A stretch of DNA of 64,000 bases from Mycobacterium montefiorense (GCF_003112775.1 NZ_BFCH01000018.1:1106362-1170361); one strand, 5' to 3'. Shown: positions 1-8,832, counted from the stretch's first letter. The notes: generated by a model not told the origin, from the sequence alone. A program made the numbers and translations.

Positions 1-250
1 GCGCGGCACCCATGTCGGCCTCACAGACCATGTGGTGCACCGTCGTCCGCACGTCGGCGTACAGCTGACCGAAGATGATGCGCATGCCGGCACGGATCGC
101 GTCGCGCCCCACTGTCGGGCTGCCGAGCACGCCGACAGTGGGGGTAATCCACCATTGCGCCTTGGGCGCCAGCAATTCGGTGACGCGCTCGGCATCACCG
201 AACGCGGCCACCAGCGCCGTGAGCAACTCGCGCGTCGACGACTCTGTCAT
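1..250 (-). CDS. SnoaL-like / NTF2-fold protein, 3' end outside window
   Basis: Partial gene read on the minus strand from an ATG at 250 and leaving the window at base 1, so about 83 N-terminal residues are visible (starts MTESSTRELLTALVAAF). The pattern of an N-terminal helix, a short acidic segment, then WWITPTVGV and GRDAIRAGMRIIFGQLY fits the SnoaL-like NTF2 fold of small cone-shaped proteins used as isomerases, cyclases or hydrolases. Two more proteins of this fold lie in the window (1276-1806 and 10565-10933). Substrate unknown. It is divergent from the thioesterase at 374, with about 120 bp between them. Confidence 0.7.
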   Translation of the reverse strand, partial: MTESSTRELLTALVAAFGDAERVTELLAPKAQWWITPTVGVLGSPTVGRDAIRAGMRIIFGQLYADVRTTVHHMVCEADMGAA

Positions 251-373
251 ACCGGCCCTCCCAGGCACCCGCAGCGAGCTCTTAAAATATCATCGATTTC
301 GCCCTGGCCAGCAGCGTTGGGCGAACGTGATCACCCCGCGTCCGGCGGCCGACTCGACGGGCAGTAATCTGCG

Positions 374-1189
374 GTGAGCATGACGCCCACCCATCCTTTC
401 GACAGGGGCCTCGAACTCGATGCCCTCGACGCTGGTACCAGGCGCGGCCGAACTCATCCGGAGTGGGCCAATATGGTCGGTCCATTCGGCGGCATCACCA
501 CCGCTGTTCTGCTGCATGCCATCCAGACGCACCCCGACCGGATCGGCGAGCCGCTGGCGGTGACCGTCAACTTCGCCGGCCCCGTCGCCGACGGTGACTT
601 CGACATCTCACTTCGAGCGCCGCGGACCAACCGCTCCAGTCAGCACTGGATTGCCGAACTCAGTCAGGACGATGACGTCAAGACCACCGCGACGGCGGTC
701 TTCGGCATCCGCCGCGACACCTGGGACGACACCGAAGCCCGTCCCCCGAGCGCGCCTGCCCCGGAAGAACTCGCCTCCGGCGGCCCGGAAGCCGTCGTCA
801 CGTGGGCACACCTCTACGACATGCGCTTCGTCCATGGTGCATTTCCCGGCCCCGGCGCCCAACCCAGTTCGGCATCGGAGACAGCACTCTGGGTGCGCGA
901 CCGCGAGCAGCGCCCGGTCGACTACCCGGCGCTGGCCGCGCTGTGTGACGTGTTCTATCCCAGGCTGTTTCAGCGCCGCGGCGCCGTCGTGCCGGCCGGG
1001 ACCATCTCTATGACGACCTACTTCCATGCCGATCAACAGGAGCTGGACGCCCTCGGCGGCGACTACGTCCTGGCGTGCGCTCACGCCAACCGCTTCTCCC
1101 GCGGACATTTCGATCAGAGCGCGCAAGTGTGGAGTCGCGACGGCACGCTGCTGGCCACCACGCATCAGATCGTCTACTTCAAGGCCTGA
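374..1189 (+). CDS. acyl-CoA thioesterase family protein (TesB-like double hotdog)
   Basis: 271 aa from a GTG at 374; an ATG two codons in (380) is equally possible, as neither has a strong ribosome site. The N-terminus (HPEWANMVGPFGGITTAVLLHA) has the G-P-x-G-G turn and following helix of the acyl-CoA thioesterase II-like hotdog fold. The C-terminal half (TISMTTYFHAD, then RFSRGHFDQSAQVWSRDGTLLATTHQ) matches the second hotdog, where D-Q-x-x-x-W-x-x-D-G-x-L-x-A is a familiar ending. Expected reaction is hydrolysis of an acyl-CoA thioester in the cytoplasm. It is followed by a SnoaL-like protein and an epimerase on the same strand, suggesting a small catabolic or lipid-modifying unit, but the substrate cannot be read from sequence. 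Confidence 0.75.
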   Translation: MSMTPTHPFDRGLELDALDAGTRRGRTHPEWANMVGPFGGITTAVLLHAIQTHPDRIGEPLAVTVNFAGPVADGDFDISLRAPRTNRSSQHWIAELSQDDDVKTTATAVFGIRRDTWDDTEARPPSAPAPEELASGGPEAVVTWAHLYDMRFVHGAFPGPGAQPSSASETALWVRDREQRPVDYPALAALCDVFYPRLFQRRGAVVPAGTISMTTYFHADQQELDALGGDYVLACAHANRFSRGHFDQSAQVWSRDGTLLATTHQIVYFKA

Positions 1190-1275
1190 CCCGCCCCGCC
1201 GATGTTCGGCTCGTGTGTGAATGTCAGGCTGGGCGTGACTTCAGGAAACGCCGGTACACCAGAATCGAGCCCGCA

Positions 1276-1806
1276 ATGACAGAGCGTGCGAGCGATGTGA
1301 CCGCTGACGACAGCGCCGCCACGCTGCTGGCGATCGAGTCCATCAAGGGGCTCAAAGCCCGTTATTGCCGGTACCTGGACACCAAGGACTGGGCCGCGTG
1401 GCGCTCGATCTTCACCGACGACTTCGTCAGCGACACCTCCGAGGCGGGGGGCAAGCTGATCGCCGGCGCCGACGACTTCGTCGCGTTCACCCGCAAGAGC
1501 ATCGGACGCCCGTCGCAGGCCACGGCACACCAGGTGCACGCCCCCGAGATCGAGCTCACCTCCGCGACGACGGCGCGCGGGGTGTGGGCGCTGCAAGATG
1601 TGGTGCGATTCGGACCAGGCGTGAGTTTGGTGGGCTACGGGCACTACCACGAGACCTACGAAAATGTAGGCGGGCACTGGCTTATCAAGAGCTCCAAGCT
1701 AACTCGGCTACGCGAGGACATCGTTACGCCGATCTTCTCGTTCTACATCTCCAACCGGATTCGCAACACTGCCGCCAGGTTCGCCAATCGGCTGCTGGAG
1801 AAATAG
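1276..1806 (+). CDS. SnoaL-like nuclear transport factor 2 family protein
   Basis: 176 aa from ATG 1276. The segment IKGLKARYCRYLDTKDWAAWRSIFTDDF is the standard N-terminal helix of SnoaL-like proteins, followed by a variable loop, a histidine-containing strand (ATAHQVHAPEI) and the closing strands GYGHYHETYENVGGHWLIKSSKLTRLR. The last 30 residues are a basic tail beyond the fold. The stop at 1806 is 8 bases from the next ATG (1815), with GGAGA between, so it is probably cotranscribed with the epimerase. Members of this fold act as cyclases, isomerases, dehydratases or hydrolases; which applies here is unknown. Confidence 0.8.
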   Translation: MTERASDVTADDSAATLLAIESIKGLKARYCRYLDTKDWAAWRSIFTDDFVSDTSEAGGKLIAGADDFVAFTRKSIGRPSQATAHQVHAPEIELTSATTARGVWALQDVVRFGPGVSLVGYGHYHETYENVGGHWLIKSSKLTRLREDIVTPIFSFYISNRIRNTAARFANRLLEK

Positions 1807-1814
1807 GAGACCCC

Positions 1815-2930
1815 ATGACAGTCGGCACCATCCTGGTCACCGGTGCATTCGGACAGGTCGGTAAGCGCTGCACGCGGATTCTGCTCGATCGAGGCCGAAC
1901 GGTCATCGCCACCGACCTATGCAGCGACAAAACCGTTGCGGTGCAGAAAGAATTGTCGGCCGGTGCGCCGCCCGAGGCATTGATTCCCGCCTACGTCGAT
2001 CTGCTGGATGCCGACGCCGTACGCGAGCTGATCGACGCCCATCAGCCGCAAGCCATCGTTCACCTTGCGGCGGTCGTCTCACCTGTGTCGTACCGGAATC
2101 CAGCCCTGGCCAGACGGGTGAACGTCGGCGGCACCGAGAATCTCTTGGCGGCCGCAGCCGCACTGTCGCGCCCGCCACTGTTTCTGATGGCGTCCAGCGC
2201 CGCGGTCTACGGGTCGCGTAATCCGCACCGGTATCCGGAGCGGATCACCCCCGATACCCCGGTGAACCCGATTGACCAGTACGGCCAGGACAAGGTGCTG
2301 GCGGAGGCGGCGATCCGGGCCAGCGGTGTCCCGCATGCGCTGTACCGACTGGCCGGGGTGATCTCACCGGACACCCAATCGGGTGGCGTCGACGGTGACA
2401 ACCTGGTGATCATGCGGTCGATGCCCGTTGATAACCGACTACACACGGTGGACGCCCGGGATGCGGCGCTGGCATTTGCCAATGGTGTCGATCGCGAAGC
2501 CACGATTTCCGGCAAGGCGCTGCTGATCGGCGGGAATGAGACGTGCGTGATGCTCGAGCACGAACTCGAGGGCGATCTGATGACCGCCGTGGGCCTGGGT
2601 CGGCTCGGTCCGTCGGTGGGTCTGCCGGGCGATCCGGACGATGATCGGGGCTGGAGTTTCACCGGCTGGTATGACACCTCCGAAGCGCAGGCATTGCTCG
2701 ATTATCAAGAACACGACTGGCAGCAGACCATGGCGTGGATTGGTGAGTCGCAGGCAAAGATGCGCGGCGTTTTGCGCGTCCTGGGACCGATACTGCGGCC
2801 AGTGCTGCGCATCGCGATCAAGCTGCAGAACCGCATCGAGGGTCGCGGCCCCTATGCCGACCCGTGGAAAATGATCGAAAATAAGTACGGTTCAGGGGCG
2901 CTGGCGCACGCCGGTCAGGAAGCGGACTAG
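1815..2930 (+). CDS. NAD-dependent epimerase/dehydratase (extended SDR)
   Basis: 371 aa from ATG 1815, chosen for the GGAGA 6 bases upstream and the immediate Rossmann motif TGAFGQVG near residues 8-15. Further extended-SDR signatures are VHLAAVVSP, the catalytic Ser region LMASSAAVYGS, and Y-x-x-x-K as QYGQDK. The C-terminal 60 residues after the substrate domain form a basic helix (LRPVLRIAIKLQNRIEGRG). Expected chemistry is NAD(P)-dependent epimerisation, dehydration or ketone reduction. It ends convergently on the decayed epimerase, with the stop codons overlapping at 2927-2930. Confidence 0.85.
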   Translation: MTVGTILVTGAFGQVGKRCTRILLDRGRTVIATDLCSDKTVAVQKELSAGAPPEALIPAYVDLLDADAVRELIDAHQPQAIVHLAAVVSPVSYRNPALARRVNVGGTENLLAAAAALSRPPLFLMASSAAVYGSRNPHRYPERITPDTPVNPIDQYGQDKVLAEAAIRASGVPHALYRLAGVISPDTQSGGVDGDNLVIMRSMPVDNRLHTVDARDAALAFANGVDREATISGKALLIGGNETCVMLEHELEGDLMTAVGLGRLGPSVGLPGDPDDDRGWSFTGWYDTSEAQALLDYQEHDWQQTMAWIGESQAKMRGVLRVLGPILRPVLRIAIKLQNRIEGRGPYADPWKMIENKYGSGALAHAGQEAD

Positions 2931-3650
2931 TTGCGCGAAGCGAAAAAGACCGCGGCCTTACGGATCGAGTCTTCGACGGGCTCGGGCGTCCATCCGAGTT
3001 CACGTTCGGCCTTGCTGTGGTCAAGCGGCGACATCAGTTCGGCCATCCGCATTCCGGCGTAGGCGAAGGGAAGGTCGCGGCCCAGCAGCCGCGCAACACG
3101 TCGTTGACCCGCGCACCGACGTGCAGCGCCGGCATGGGAATGCCGATGCGCGGCGGCCGCCTGCCGACGGCGGTGGCGGCGATCTCGTGCAGCTCCCGGA
3201 CGCTCATATATCTATCGGAGACGATGTAGCGTTCCCCGCCTCCCCCGTGTTCCGCGGCCAGAAGCATTGCCTTGGCGGCGTCTTCGATGCCTACCACCTC
3301 GGACGAATAGCCGAGATAGAACGGAAACCGGCCGTTGGCGACCAGGGAAAGCATCGAGCCGTGTGGGGTGGGCGCCCAATCGCCGGGGCCGTAGGTGGTG
3401 GATATGCACATCGCGACGGCGGGCAGCCCGTTGTCCTGCGCGTACGACAGCAGCATGTTCTCGGCGGCGACCCGGGCTTCGATGTATGCCCCGCCCTGGT
3501 CCCAATTGTGCGGATCGTCCTCAGTGACCGCTCGGCTGCTATTGATCGCCAAAGCACCTGCGGTGCTGGTGAATACAAACTTCTTCAGGTTGGCGTGCAG
3601 GGCCGCATCCAATACGTGGCGCAGACCCTCCGGGCCGGCGACCGCCCCTC
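2927..3650 (-). pseudogene. decayed NAD-dependent epimerase: N-terminus missing, one frameshift
   Basis: Minus-strand remnant of an extended SDR. Coding similarity begins immediately after the stop of the upstream phosphotransferase (3651-3653) at AVAGPEGLRHVLDAAL, so the first ~90-100 residues with the Rossmann glycine motif are absent. The body (FVFTSTAGALAI, YIEARVAAENMLL, STTYGPGDW) stays in one frame until about 3090. There one base appears missing: the frame runs on to a premature stop at 3034, while the next frame continues perfectly as LLGRDLPFAYAGMRMAEL and ends SIRKAAVFFASRN before a stop at 2927-2929. Catalytic Tyr is present; Lys is Arg (YIEAR), which may be normal for the subfamily. 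Probably non-functional. Confidence 0.8.
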
Positions 3651-4724
3651 CTAGCGGGCGTTTGGCTGAACTTGCTGGATGCGTTCCTCGCGCGGGAGGA
3701 CCGGGCCATCGTCGAGGAGCTCGTCGATGGCAAGCTCGGACAGCCCGACCTGGGTCAGCATAGAGATGCCGTACGCGGCGAGCATCAGCTTTTGGTCGTC
3801 GCTGTGCCCACCGTCAACGAGCATCGCGCCGATCAGGCAGATGACCGCCATCTTGTACGCGTTGAACGCGCGATACCAGGAGCGATTCTGCAGCGTAATG
3901 CCACTGGCCGCTTGGTAGTGCCTTAACAGCGCTTCGATATTCAATGCGTCAGCGTGGCTGGTGATGCCGACGGGTTGCATCCAGAGCAGCTCCAGCCAGC
4001 CGATGTCGGTGAGCGGATCCCCGACCGTGGTCATCTCCCAGTCGAAGACCGCGCTGACCTCGCCTCCGGTGAACGCGAAGTTGCCCGGCTTCGCGTCGCC
4101 GTGCACCAACGTGATTTTCGGACACGGCGCGGGTGTGCTGGCACGCAGCGCCGCGAGGAGTCGTTCCAGCGCCGGCAGTGAATCCCGCTTGACCCCGTCC
4201 ATTTCGGTTGCCCAATGGTCGAGTTCGCGATGCAGGTGGTTGCTGCCGTCGTCGAGCGCGTCGAGCCCGGTCTGCTTCAGGTCGATGCAGTGGATTGCCG
4301 CGAGTTGTTCGGCCAGGCTTTGACACATCCGCACCACCGTGGCGCCGGTCGCGTCGGCAGGGGCTTCCATTTCGTAGACGTCACCGCCGACCCGCTCCAT
4401 CACGAAGAACGGCCGTCCCAGAACATCACCGCTGTCCTCCAGCCACAGCACCGGCGGAACACGAACCGCGCTGTCCTGCAACGCCCGCAGGATGTTGAAT
4501 TGGCGCGCCAGGTCGTAGGGTTCGAGCAGCGCCGGCGGTTTGGGACTCAGCCGCAACACCACATCGCGACGGATGTCCCCGGTGACGACCGTGAGCACCA
4601 TCATCTCCGCGGAATGCCCGAAGTTCACCCGGTCGAGGCCCTCGACACGGACATCGCCGGCATCGGGCAGTTGGGTGCGCAGCCAGGCGGTCAAGCGCTC
4701 TGCGACGTTAGCGTCCAGCGTCAT
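3651..4724 (-). CDS. phosphotransferase (APH / choline kinase fold)
   Basis: 357 aa from ATG 4724. Brenner motif LVHGDAKPGN near residue 205 and metal-binding VFDWEMTTVGDP mark the aminoglycoside phosphotransferase-like kinase fold; the N-terminal lobe carries DVVLRLSPKP and ERVGGDVYEME. The start overlaps the stop of the upstream DUF7064-like gene as ATGA (4721-4724), so the two are translationally coupled. Mycobacterial members of this family are usually near lipid or sterol catabolism genes and phosphorylate unknown small molecules, not antibiotics. The same two domains occur as one protein at 33453-35447. The downstream epimerase was truncated right at this gene's stop. Confidence 0.85.
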   Translation of the reverse strand: MTLDANVAERLTAWLRTQLPDAGDVRVEGLDRVNFGHSAEMMVLTVVTGDIRRDVVLRLSPKPPALLEPYDLARQFNILRALQDSAVRVPPVLWLEDSGDVLGRPFFVMERVGGDVYEMEAPADATGATVVRMCQSLAEQLAAIHCIDLKQTGLDALDDGSNHLHRELDHWATEMDGVKRDSLPALERLLAALRASTPAPCPKITLVHGDAKPGNFAFTGGEVSAVFDWEMTTVGDPLTDIGWLELLWMQPVGITSHADALNIEALLRHYQAASGITLQNRSWYRAFNAYKMAVICLIGAMLVDGGHSDDQKLMLAAYGISMLTQVGLSELAIDELLDDGPVLPREERIQQVQPNAR

Positions 4725-5851
4725 TGGCGTACTCCATCGTCGGGCAGCCGTTCGACCGGGGTCTTGTCCTGGGTGAACGCCGACATGTCCATGGTCGCCC
4801 AGTTCGGGTAGCGGGAGTAGCCTTGGCCGCCCATCAACAACTCGAAGATGCCCCACCCGGTGTCGCCGTCGAGTTCAAAACGCATCAACTGATCCAGCGC
4901 CATCGATTTGCCCTCGGTCTCGGCCAGTTGCGCGGAATCATTGCTGTCCCATTGGAAGTGGATGAAGTACGCGCCTTCGCCCAGATCGTGATACCGGCAG
5001 TGCGCCATCGGCAGTCCGTAATACGCGTTGACGTCCTGGTGTGGCGTGTCGGCGTTGACCCGGTAGGTCGCGCCGTCCTCGTCGGTGAAGACGAGCACCG
5101 CGCGGGCGGGTCGTTTGCGGTCGCCGTCGAATTCGACGTCGTGCTCGATTTTCACGAACCGCTTCGACAGCGTGCCGTCACTGTGAGTGATCCCGCCGTC
5201 TACGTAATTGACCGTGCCATCCGATGATTCGATGATCCACGCTTCGATCGCGCGGTCATCGAAACCGGCGTCCAGCCACAACCAGAAATCGATCTTGTCC
5301 GAGATACGCACACCGAAGGTGCGATCCCGGCCGCCGTGGAATCCATCGACACTGATCCGCTCGCCATCGATCTGCACCCAACCGGTCCATTTGCCCGGCT
5401 CTTTCATGTGATACATGTCGGCCAGCATCCGGCCATCGCGGTCGCGCACTTTCATGGGTAACAGCTCCCACATCGGCGCGGTCGGCTCGTATTGGAGCTC
5501 CCAGGCGATGCCGGAATCGTTGGGCTCCACATCAAGGCGCCACCTCTTCAGGGGTTCGACGCAGGTCCAGCGCAGCGGCCCGGCGCTCAGCTCGCCGCGA
5601 TCGGAACCGCCAATCGGGCGGCCGGAAAGCAGATCCCAATGCCGGCCATCGGCCAGGCTGACCTTGACATATCCCAAACCGGTGCCGGTGTTCGGGTTGT
5701 TGCCGTAGCCGCTGGCCAGCAGCAGGGTGCCGTCCGGCGAAGCCGCGAAAAAGTAGCAGCGATCCGACCATGTCGGATCGGGATCGTGCACTTGATCGAA
5801 TGTCGTTGGCAGCTGATGGGTGAATGCCTCGTCGGCGGCGCTGTAACCCAT
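4721..5851 (-). CDS. DUF7064/DUF7065-type beta-barrel-like protein
   Basis: 376 aa from ATG 5851. The sequence is rich in short beta strands and Trp/Gly (YEPTAPMWEL, FWLWLDAGF, GWGIFELLMGGQG) with the motif GGRDRTFGVR near residue 172. That matches the (G)xRDxxxGVR element in the C-terminal half of the fused protein at 33453-35447, placing both in the DUF7064/7065 group, which resembles the lipocalin-like hydroxyneurosporene synthase/AttH fold. Biochemical function unknown; no signal peptide. It is translationally coupled to the phosphotransferase downstream and divergent from the TetR gene at 5988, with two inverted repeats between. Confidence 0.7.
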   Translation of the reverse strand: MGYSAADEAFTHQLPTTFDQVHDPDPTWSDRCYFFAASPDGTLLLASGYGNNPNTGTGLGYVKVSLADGRHWDLLSGRPIGGSDRGELSAGPLRWTCVEPLKRWRLDVEPNDSGIAWELQYEPTAPMWELLPMKVRDRDGRMLADMYHMKEPGKWTGWVQIDGERISVDGFHGGRDRTFGVRISDKIDFWLWLDAGFDDRAIEAWIIESSDGTVNYVDGGITHSDGTLSKRFVKIEHDVEFDGDRKRPARAVLVFTDEDGATYRVNADTPHQDVNAYYGLPMAHCRYHDLGEGAYFIHFQWDSNDSAQLAETEGKSMALDQLMRFELDGDTGWGIFELLMGGQGYSRYPNWATMDMSAFTQDKTPVERLPDDGVRQ

Positions 5852-5867
5852 GAATGCCTTTCTGTCG

Positions 5868-5883
5868 GATAGCGAAATCTATT
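5868..5883. promoter_or_regulatory. TetR operator candidate, copy 1
   Basis: Near-palindrome GATAG-N6-CTATT in the divergent intergenic region between the DUF7064-like gene (start 5851) and the TetR gene (start 5988). It shares TCGGATAGCG with copy 2, 33 bp away centre to centre. Inferred binding site of the adjacent TetR protein. Confidence 0.45.
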
Positions 5884-5900
5884 GCCATCGAATGGTTTCG

Positions 5901-5916
5901 GATAGCGCACACTATC
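5901..5916. promoter_or_regulatory. TetR operator candidate, copy 2
   Basis: Perfect inverted repeat GATAG-cgcaca-CTATC. It lies three helical turns from copy 1, so both copies would face the same side of the helix. Probable autoregulatory site for the TetR gene at 5988 and the divergent operon. Confidence 0.5.
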
Positions 5917-5987
5917 GATGGAAATTTTTTTGGCGAAGCTTGCACATCAGATACTCAATGGCACAACGCATCCCCTAATATCGCTGC

Positions 5988-6608
5988 ATGGAACCGAGTC
6001 GGTGGTGGGGCGACGACCGCGCGATCCTCGACGACGAGGAGGCGCGCAGGCGCCTGCTGGATGCCGCGGGCCGCTGCATCGTGCGTCGCGGGAACGCCCA
6101 GATCCGGATGGCCGAAGTGGCCGACGAGGCCGGGGTATCCCGCTCGACTGTGTACCGGTACTTCCCGAATCGCGACGAGGTGTTGCTGGGCCTGATGTTG
6201 GCGCGGGTCGATTCGGCGCTGGGCGAGCTGGTCGGTGCGCTGGGCCACCCCGACGATCCGGCGCGCTCATTGCCCGAGATGGTGCTGGCGCGGGTGGAGT
6301 CGGTGGCGGGCAACGCATTGAACGAGGCGCTGTTCGCCGCCGAGAGCACCGCGGTGCCCGCGGCTCTACAGCTCGGGTCGGAGCCGATGGTGGAACTGCT
6401 GTTGGCGCACTACGGGCCACTGCTGCAACGCTGGAAAGAGGCCGGCAAGCTCTACGCCGACCTCGATCCTCGCTCGATCGTCCAGTGGCTGAGTAGCACC
6501 ACGTTGTTCCTGCTGGCGCCGGCATGGCGGCACCGCCCCGTGGCTGACAAACGCGAATTTGTCGAGCAGTTCTTGGTGCGGGCCCTGGTGCCACAAATCA
6601 GACATTAG
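5988..6608 (+). CDS. TetR family transcriptional regulator
   Basis: 206 aa from ATG 5988. The N-terminal helix-turn-helix is clear: EARRRLLDAAGRCIVRRG then IRMAEVADEAGVSRSTVYRYFPNRDEVL, the usual TetR recognition helix ending. The C-terminal ligand domain (about residues 80-206) is helical and unassigned. It is divergent from the phosphotransferase/DUF7064 operon, with paired GATAG inverted repeats between, so it most likely represses that operon and itself. The direct repeat CAGACATTA begins within its last codons (6599) and recurs at 6628. Confidence 0.9.
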   Translation: MEPSRWWGDDRAILDDEEARRRLLDAAGRCIVRRGNAQIRMAEVADEAGVSRSTVYRYFPNRDEVLLGLMLARVDSALGELVGALGHPDDPARSLPEMVLARVESVAGNALNEALFAAESTAVPAALQLGSEPMVELLLAHYGPLLQRWKEAGKLYADLDPRSIVQWLSSTTLFLLAPAWRHRPVADKREFVEQFLVRALVPQIRH

Positions 6609-6616
6609 TCTCGCTT

Positions 6617-6633
6617 TGTCTGATGTCCAGACA
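6617..6633. promoter_or_regulatory. 17-bp palindrome upstream of phosphotransferase
   Basis: TGTCTG-atgtc-CAGACA is a perfect inverted repeat about 80 bp before the ATG at 6715. CAGACATTA is also directly repeated at 6599 and 6628. It has the size of a TetR or GntR operator; the protein that binds it is not evident from sequence. Confidence 0.45.
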
Positions 6634-6714
6634 TTAAGCTATTTTCGTCCTGACAACGCTTTCGTGCCCGCCGCTTTTTGGATTCGGTACCGGCGCACAC
6701 AGGATGGATAGTGC

Positions 6715-7848
6715 ATGACAAACACTGTTGAACAGGCCCTTTCCGCCGTCGGTCTGGCCGCACATCTCGGCCGGGGAGTCGGCCGGGTGACCGCCGACGC
6801 CATCGTCGGCAGCCGGGCGGGACTACCCCGCACGGTCGGCGATCTCAACACCGGCGCGCTCTCGAACGTGATGGGTCGCAACGTAAGGTCGATCCGCGTG
6901 CTCACTAGCGATGCAGGCACATCATCGCGGGCACGCCTCGTGCTGACCGGGGACGACGTCCCAGACTCGGTATTCGTCAAGATTGCGGCACGGACTGCCG
7001 CCACCCGGTTGATGGGTGAGTTGGGCCGGCTGGGCAGCACCGAGGTGCGCTTCTACAGCCAGCTCGCCCCCGAACTGTCGGGAGTCCCGGTCGCCTACGG
7101 CGCGGCGTTCGACACATGGACAGGTCGTTACCTGCTGGTCCTAGAAGACCTCCCCGAGTCGTGCGTATTTCCCGATACGTTGCACCCGCTCTCCACCGAC
7201 CAGGCCGGCCTGGTCGTCGAGCTGCTGGCAACCGTGCACGGAACCTTCTGGGATCGCATGCGCCAGAACGGGCGCGGGCACCTGGACTGGCTCTACACGC
7301 CGTCTGGCGACGTCACTTCGCTGCTGACCGGCTCACTGACGACCACCTCGATGAAGCGACTCAGCGAGCGGACCTCGATACCGGTGGAGAACGGCCGATT
7401 CATCGCCGAGAATTACCGCACGGTCGCCGCGGTGATCGACACTCCCCCGCATACGGTCATGCACGGCGATGCTCATCCGGGCAACATGTACTTCCGCGAC
7501 GGCGAGGCGGGGCTATTGGATTGGCAGGCGGTACGACGTGGACATCCTTCCCGCGAACTGGCCTACACCCTGATCACCAGCCTGACGCCACAAGACCGCC
7601 GGACCGCTCAGCGCGAACTGCTCGACGTCTATCGACAGGCGCTGGCGGCGGCCGGTGGGCCCGACCTGGACCGCGAAAACCTGTGGCTGCGCTACCGGCA
7701 AGGCGCGCTGTATGCGTATGTCGCCCCGCTGATCACCGCAGGAGTGGGCGGAATGCAGGTCGAAGACATCGCTGTGGAAGGCTTGCGACGCGGTGTGGCC
7801 GCTCTTGATGACCTGGAAACCATTGCCGCGCTGAAGGGTTCGCTGTAA
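6715..7848 (+). CDS. phosphotransferase family protein (APH/ecdysteroid kinase-like)
   Basis: 377 aa from ATG 6715, with AGGATGG upstream. Motifs: VFVKIAARTA (N-lobe lysine), YLLVLEDLPE (hinge), catalytic MHGDAHPGNMYF and metal-binding GLLDWQAVRRGHPSRELAYTL. This is the kinase-like fold that phosphorylates hydroxyls of small molecules. The spacing and LED-L hinge resemble the ecdysteroid-kinase-like branch more than the coupled phosphotransferase at 3651. It stands alone between the TetR gene and the convergent aldo/keto reductase. Substrate unknown. Confidence 0.8.
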   Translation: MTNTVEQALSAVGLAAHLGRGVGRVTADAIVGSRAGLPRTVGDLNTGALSNVMGRNVRSIRVLTSDAGTSSRARLVLTGDDVPDSVFVKIAARTAATRLMGELGRLGSTEVRFYSQLAPELSGVPVAYGAAFDTWTGRYLLVLEDLPESCVFPDTLHPLSTDQAGLVVELLATVHGTFWDRMRQNGRGHLDWLYTPSGDVTSLLTGSLTTTSMKRLSERTSIPVENGRFIAENYRTVAAVIDTPPHTVMHGDAHPGNMYFRDGEAGLLDWQAVRRGHPSRELAYTLITSLTPQDRRTAQRELLDVYRQALAAAGGPDLDRENLWLRYRQGALYAYVAPLITAGVGGMQVEDIAVEGLRRGVAALDDLETIAALKGSL

Positions 7849-7854
7849 GAACGG

Positions 7855-8832
7855 TTAACGGTCGATCCATCCCATTTGCGCTTCGGCGTGATGGCCCCCG
7901 ACGGCCGGAGTGAGTTCATCGAGCCGAGCCAGCTGCTCGGCTGTGAGTTCGACGCTATCGGCGCCGACGTTCTCCTCAAGGCGTGCAACCTTTTTAGTTC
8001 CCGGGATCGGCACGATATCAGGCCCCTTGGCCAGCAACCAGGCCAGTGCGACCTGAGCCGGGCTGGCGCCGGCGTCGGCGCTGATCTCACGCACCTCGTC
8101 CGCACTGTTGAGGTTGTGCTGGAAGTTCTCGTCGAAGAAGCGCGGATTGGTCTTGCGGTAGTCGCTGTCGGGAAGCTCCGCGGTGGATCGTATTGCGCCG
8201 GTGAGGAACCCACGGCCCAGCGGCGAGTAAGGGACGAACCCGATTTCCAGTTCGCGCAAGACCGCCAGTATTCCGTCTTCGGGGTCACGGGTCCACAACG
8301 AGTACTCCGATTGCACGGCCGCAATCGGGTGCACGGCCTGCGCACGGCGAATGGTGTTCACGCCGACTTCGGAAAGGCCGATGTGCGCAATCTTGCCCGC
8401 AGCGACCAGCTCTGCCAACGCCCCGATCGTCTCCTCGATCGGCGTACCACGATCGAGGCGGTGTTGGTAGTAGAGGTCAATGTGGTCGGTCGCCAGCCTT
8501 TTCAGCGAACCGTCGACCGCGATGCGGATGCTGGCGGGGCTGCTGTCGAGGCCGTCGCGTCCGGTATGCGAGATCAGGCCGAACTTGGTGGCCAACACCA
8601 CCTGATCTCGCCGGCCCTGCAGAGCCCGGGCGAGCAGTTCCTCATTGACGTAGGGGCCGTAGACCTCGGCGGTGTCGATCAACGTGACGCCCAGATCGAT
8701 CGCGCGATGAATCGTGCGGATGGACTCGGCGTCGTCGAAGCCGCCCATGGCGTAGGCGGCAGACATGCCCATCGCGCCCAAGCCGATACGGCCGACCTGA
8801 AGGTCGCCGAGGTGAGCCTGTTTCATTCCCAT
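7855..8832 (-). CDS. aldo/keto reductase
   Basis: 325 aa from ATG 8832, preceded by AGGAGA. The catalytic tetrad is visible: Asp and Tyr in IDTAEVYGPY, Lys in ATKFG, His in YYQHRLD. The NADP-binding end (IPGTKKVARLEENVGA) is intact. It reduces aldehydes or ketones with NADPH, substrate unspecified. A second member at 37867-38874 shares the HPIAAVQSE and YSPLGRGFLTG segments and is clearly paralogous. It is convergent with the phosphotransferase and divergent from the acyltransferase at 8925. Confidence 0.9.
   Translation of the reverse strand: MGMKQAHLGDLQVGRIGLGAMGMSAAYAMGGFDDAESIRTIHRAIDLGVTLIDTAEVYGPYVNEELLARALQGRRDQVVLATKFGLISHTGRDGLDSSPASIRIAVDGSLKRLATDHIDLYYQHRLDRGTPIEETIGALAELVAAGKIAHIGLSEVGVNTIRRAQAVHPIAAVQSEYSLWTRDPEDGILAVLRELEIGFVPYSPLGRGFLTGAIRSTAELPDSDYRKTNPRFFDENFQHNLNSADEVREISADAGASPAQVALAWLLAKGPDIVPIPGTKKVARLEENVGADSVELTAEQLARLDELTPAVGGHHAEAQMGWIDR

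Noticed and set aside
3651..4724. Antibiotic (aminoglycoside) resistance gene
   Set aside because: The kinase fold is shared, but the coupling to a DUF7064-type gene and lack of specific APH subfamily motifs point to a housekeeping or catabolic role.
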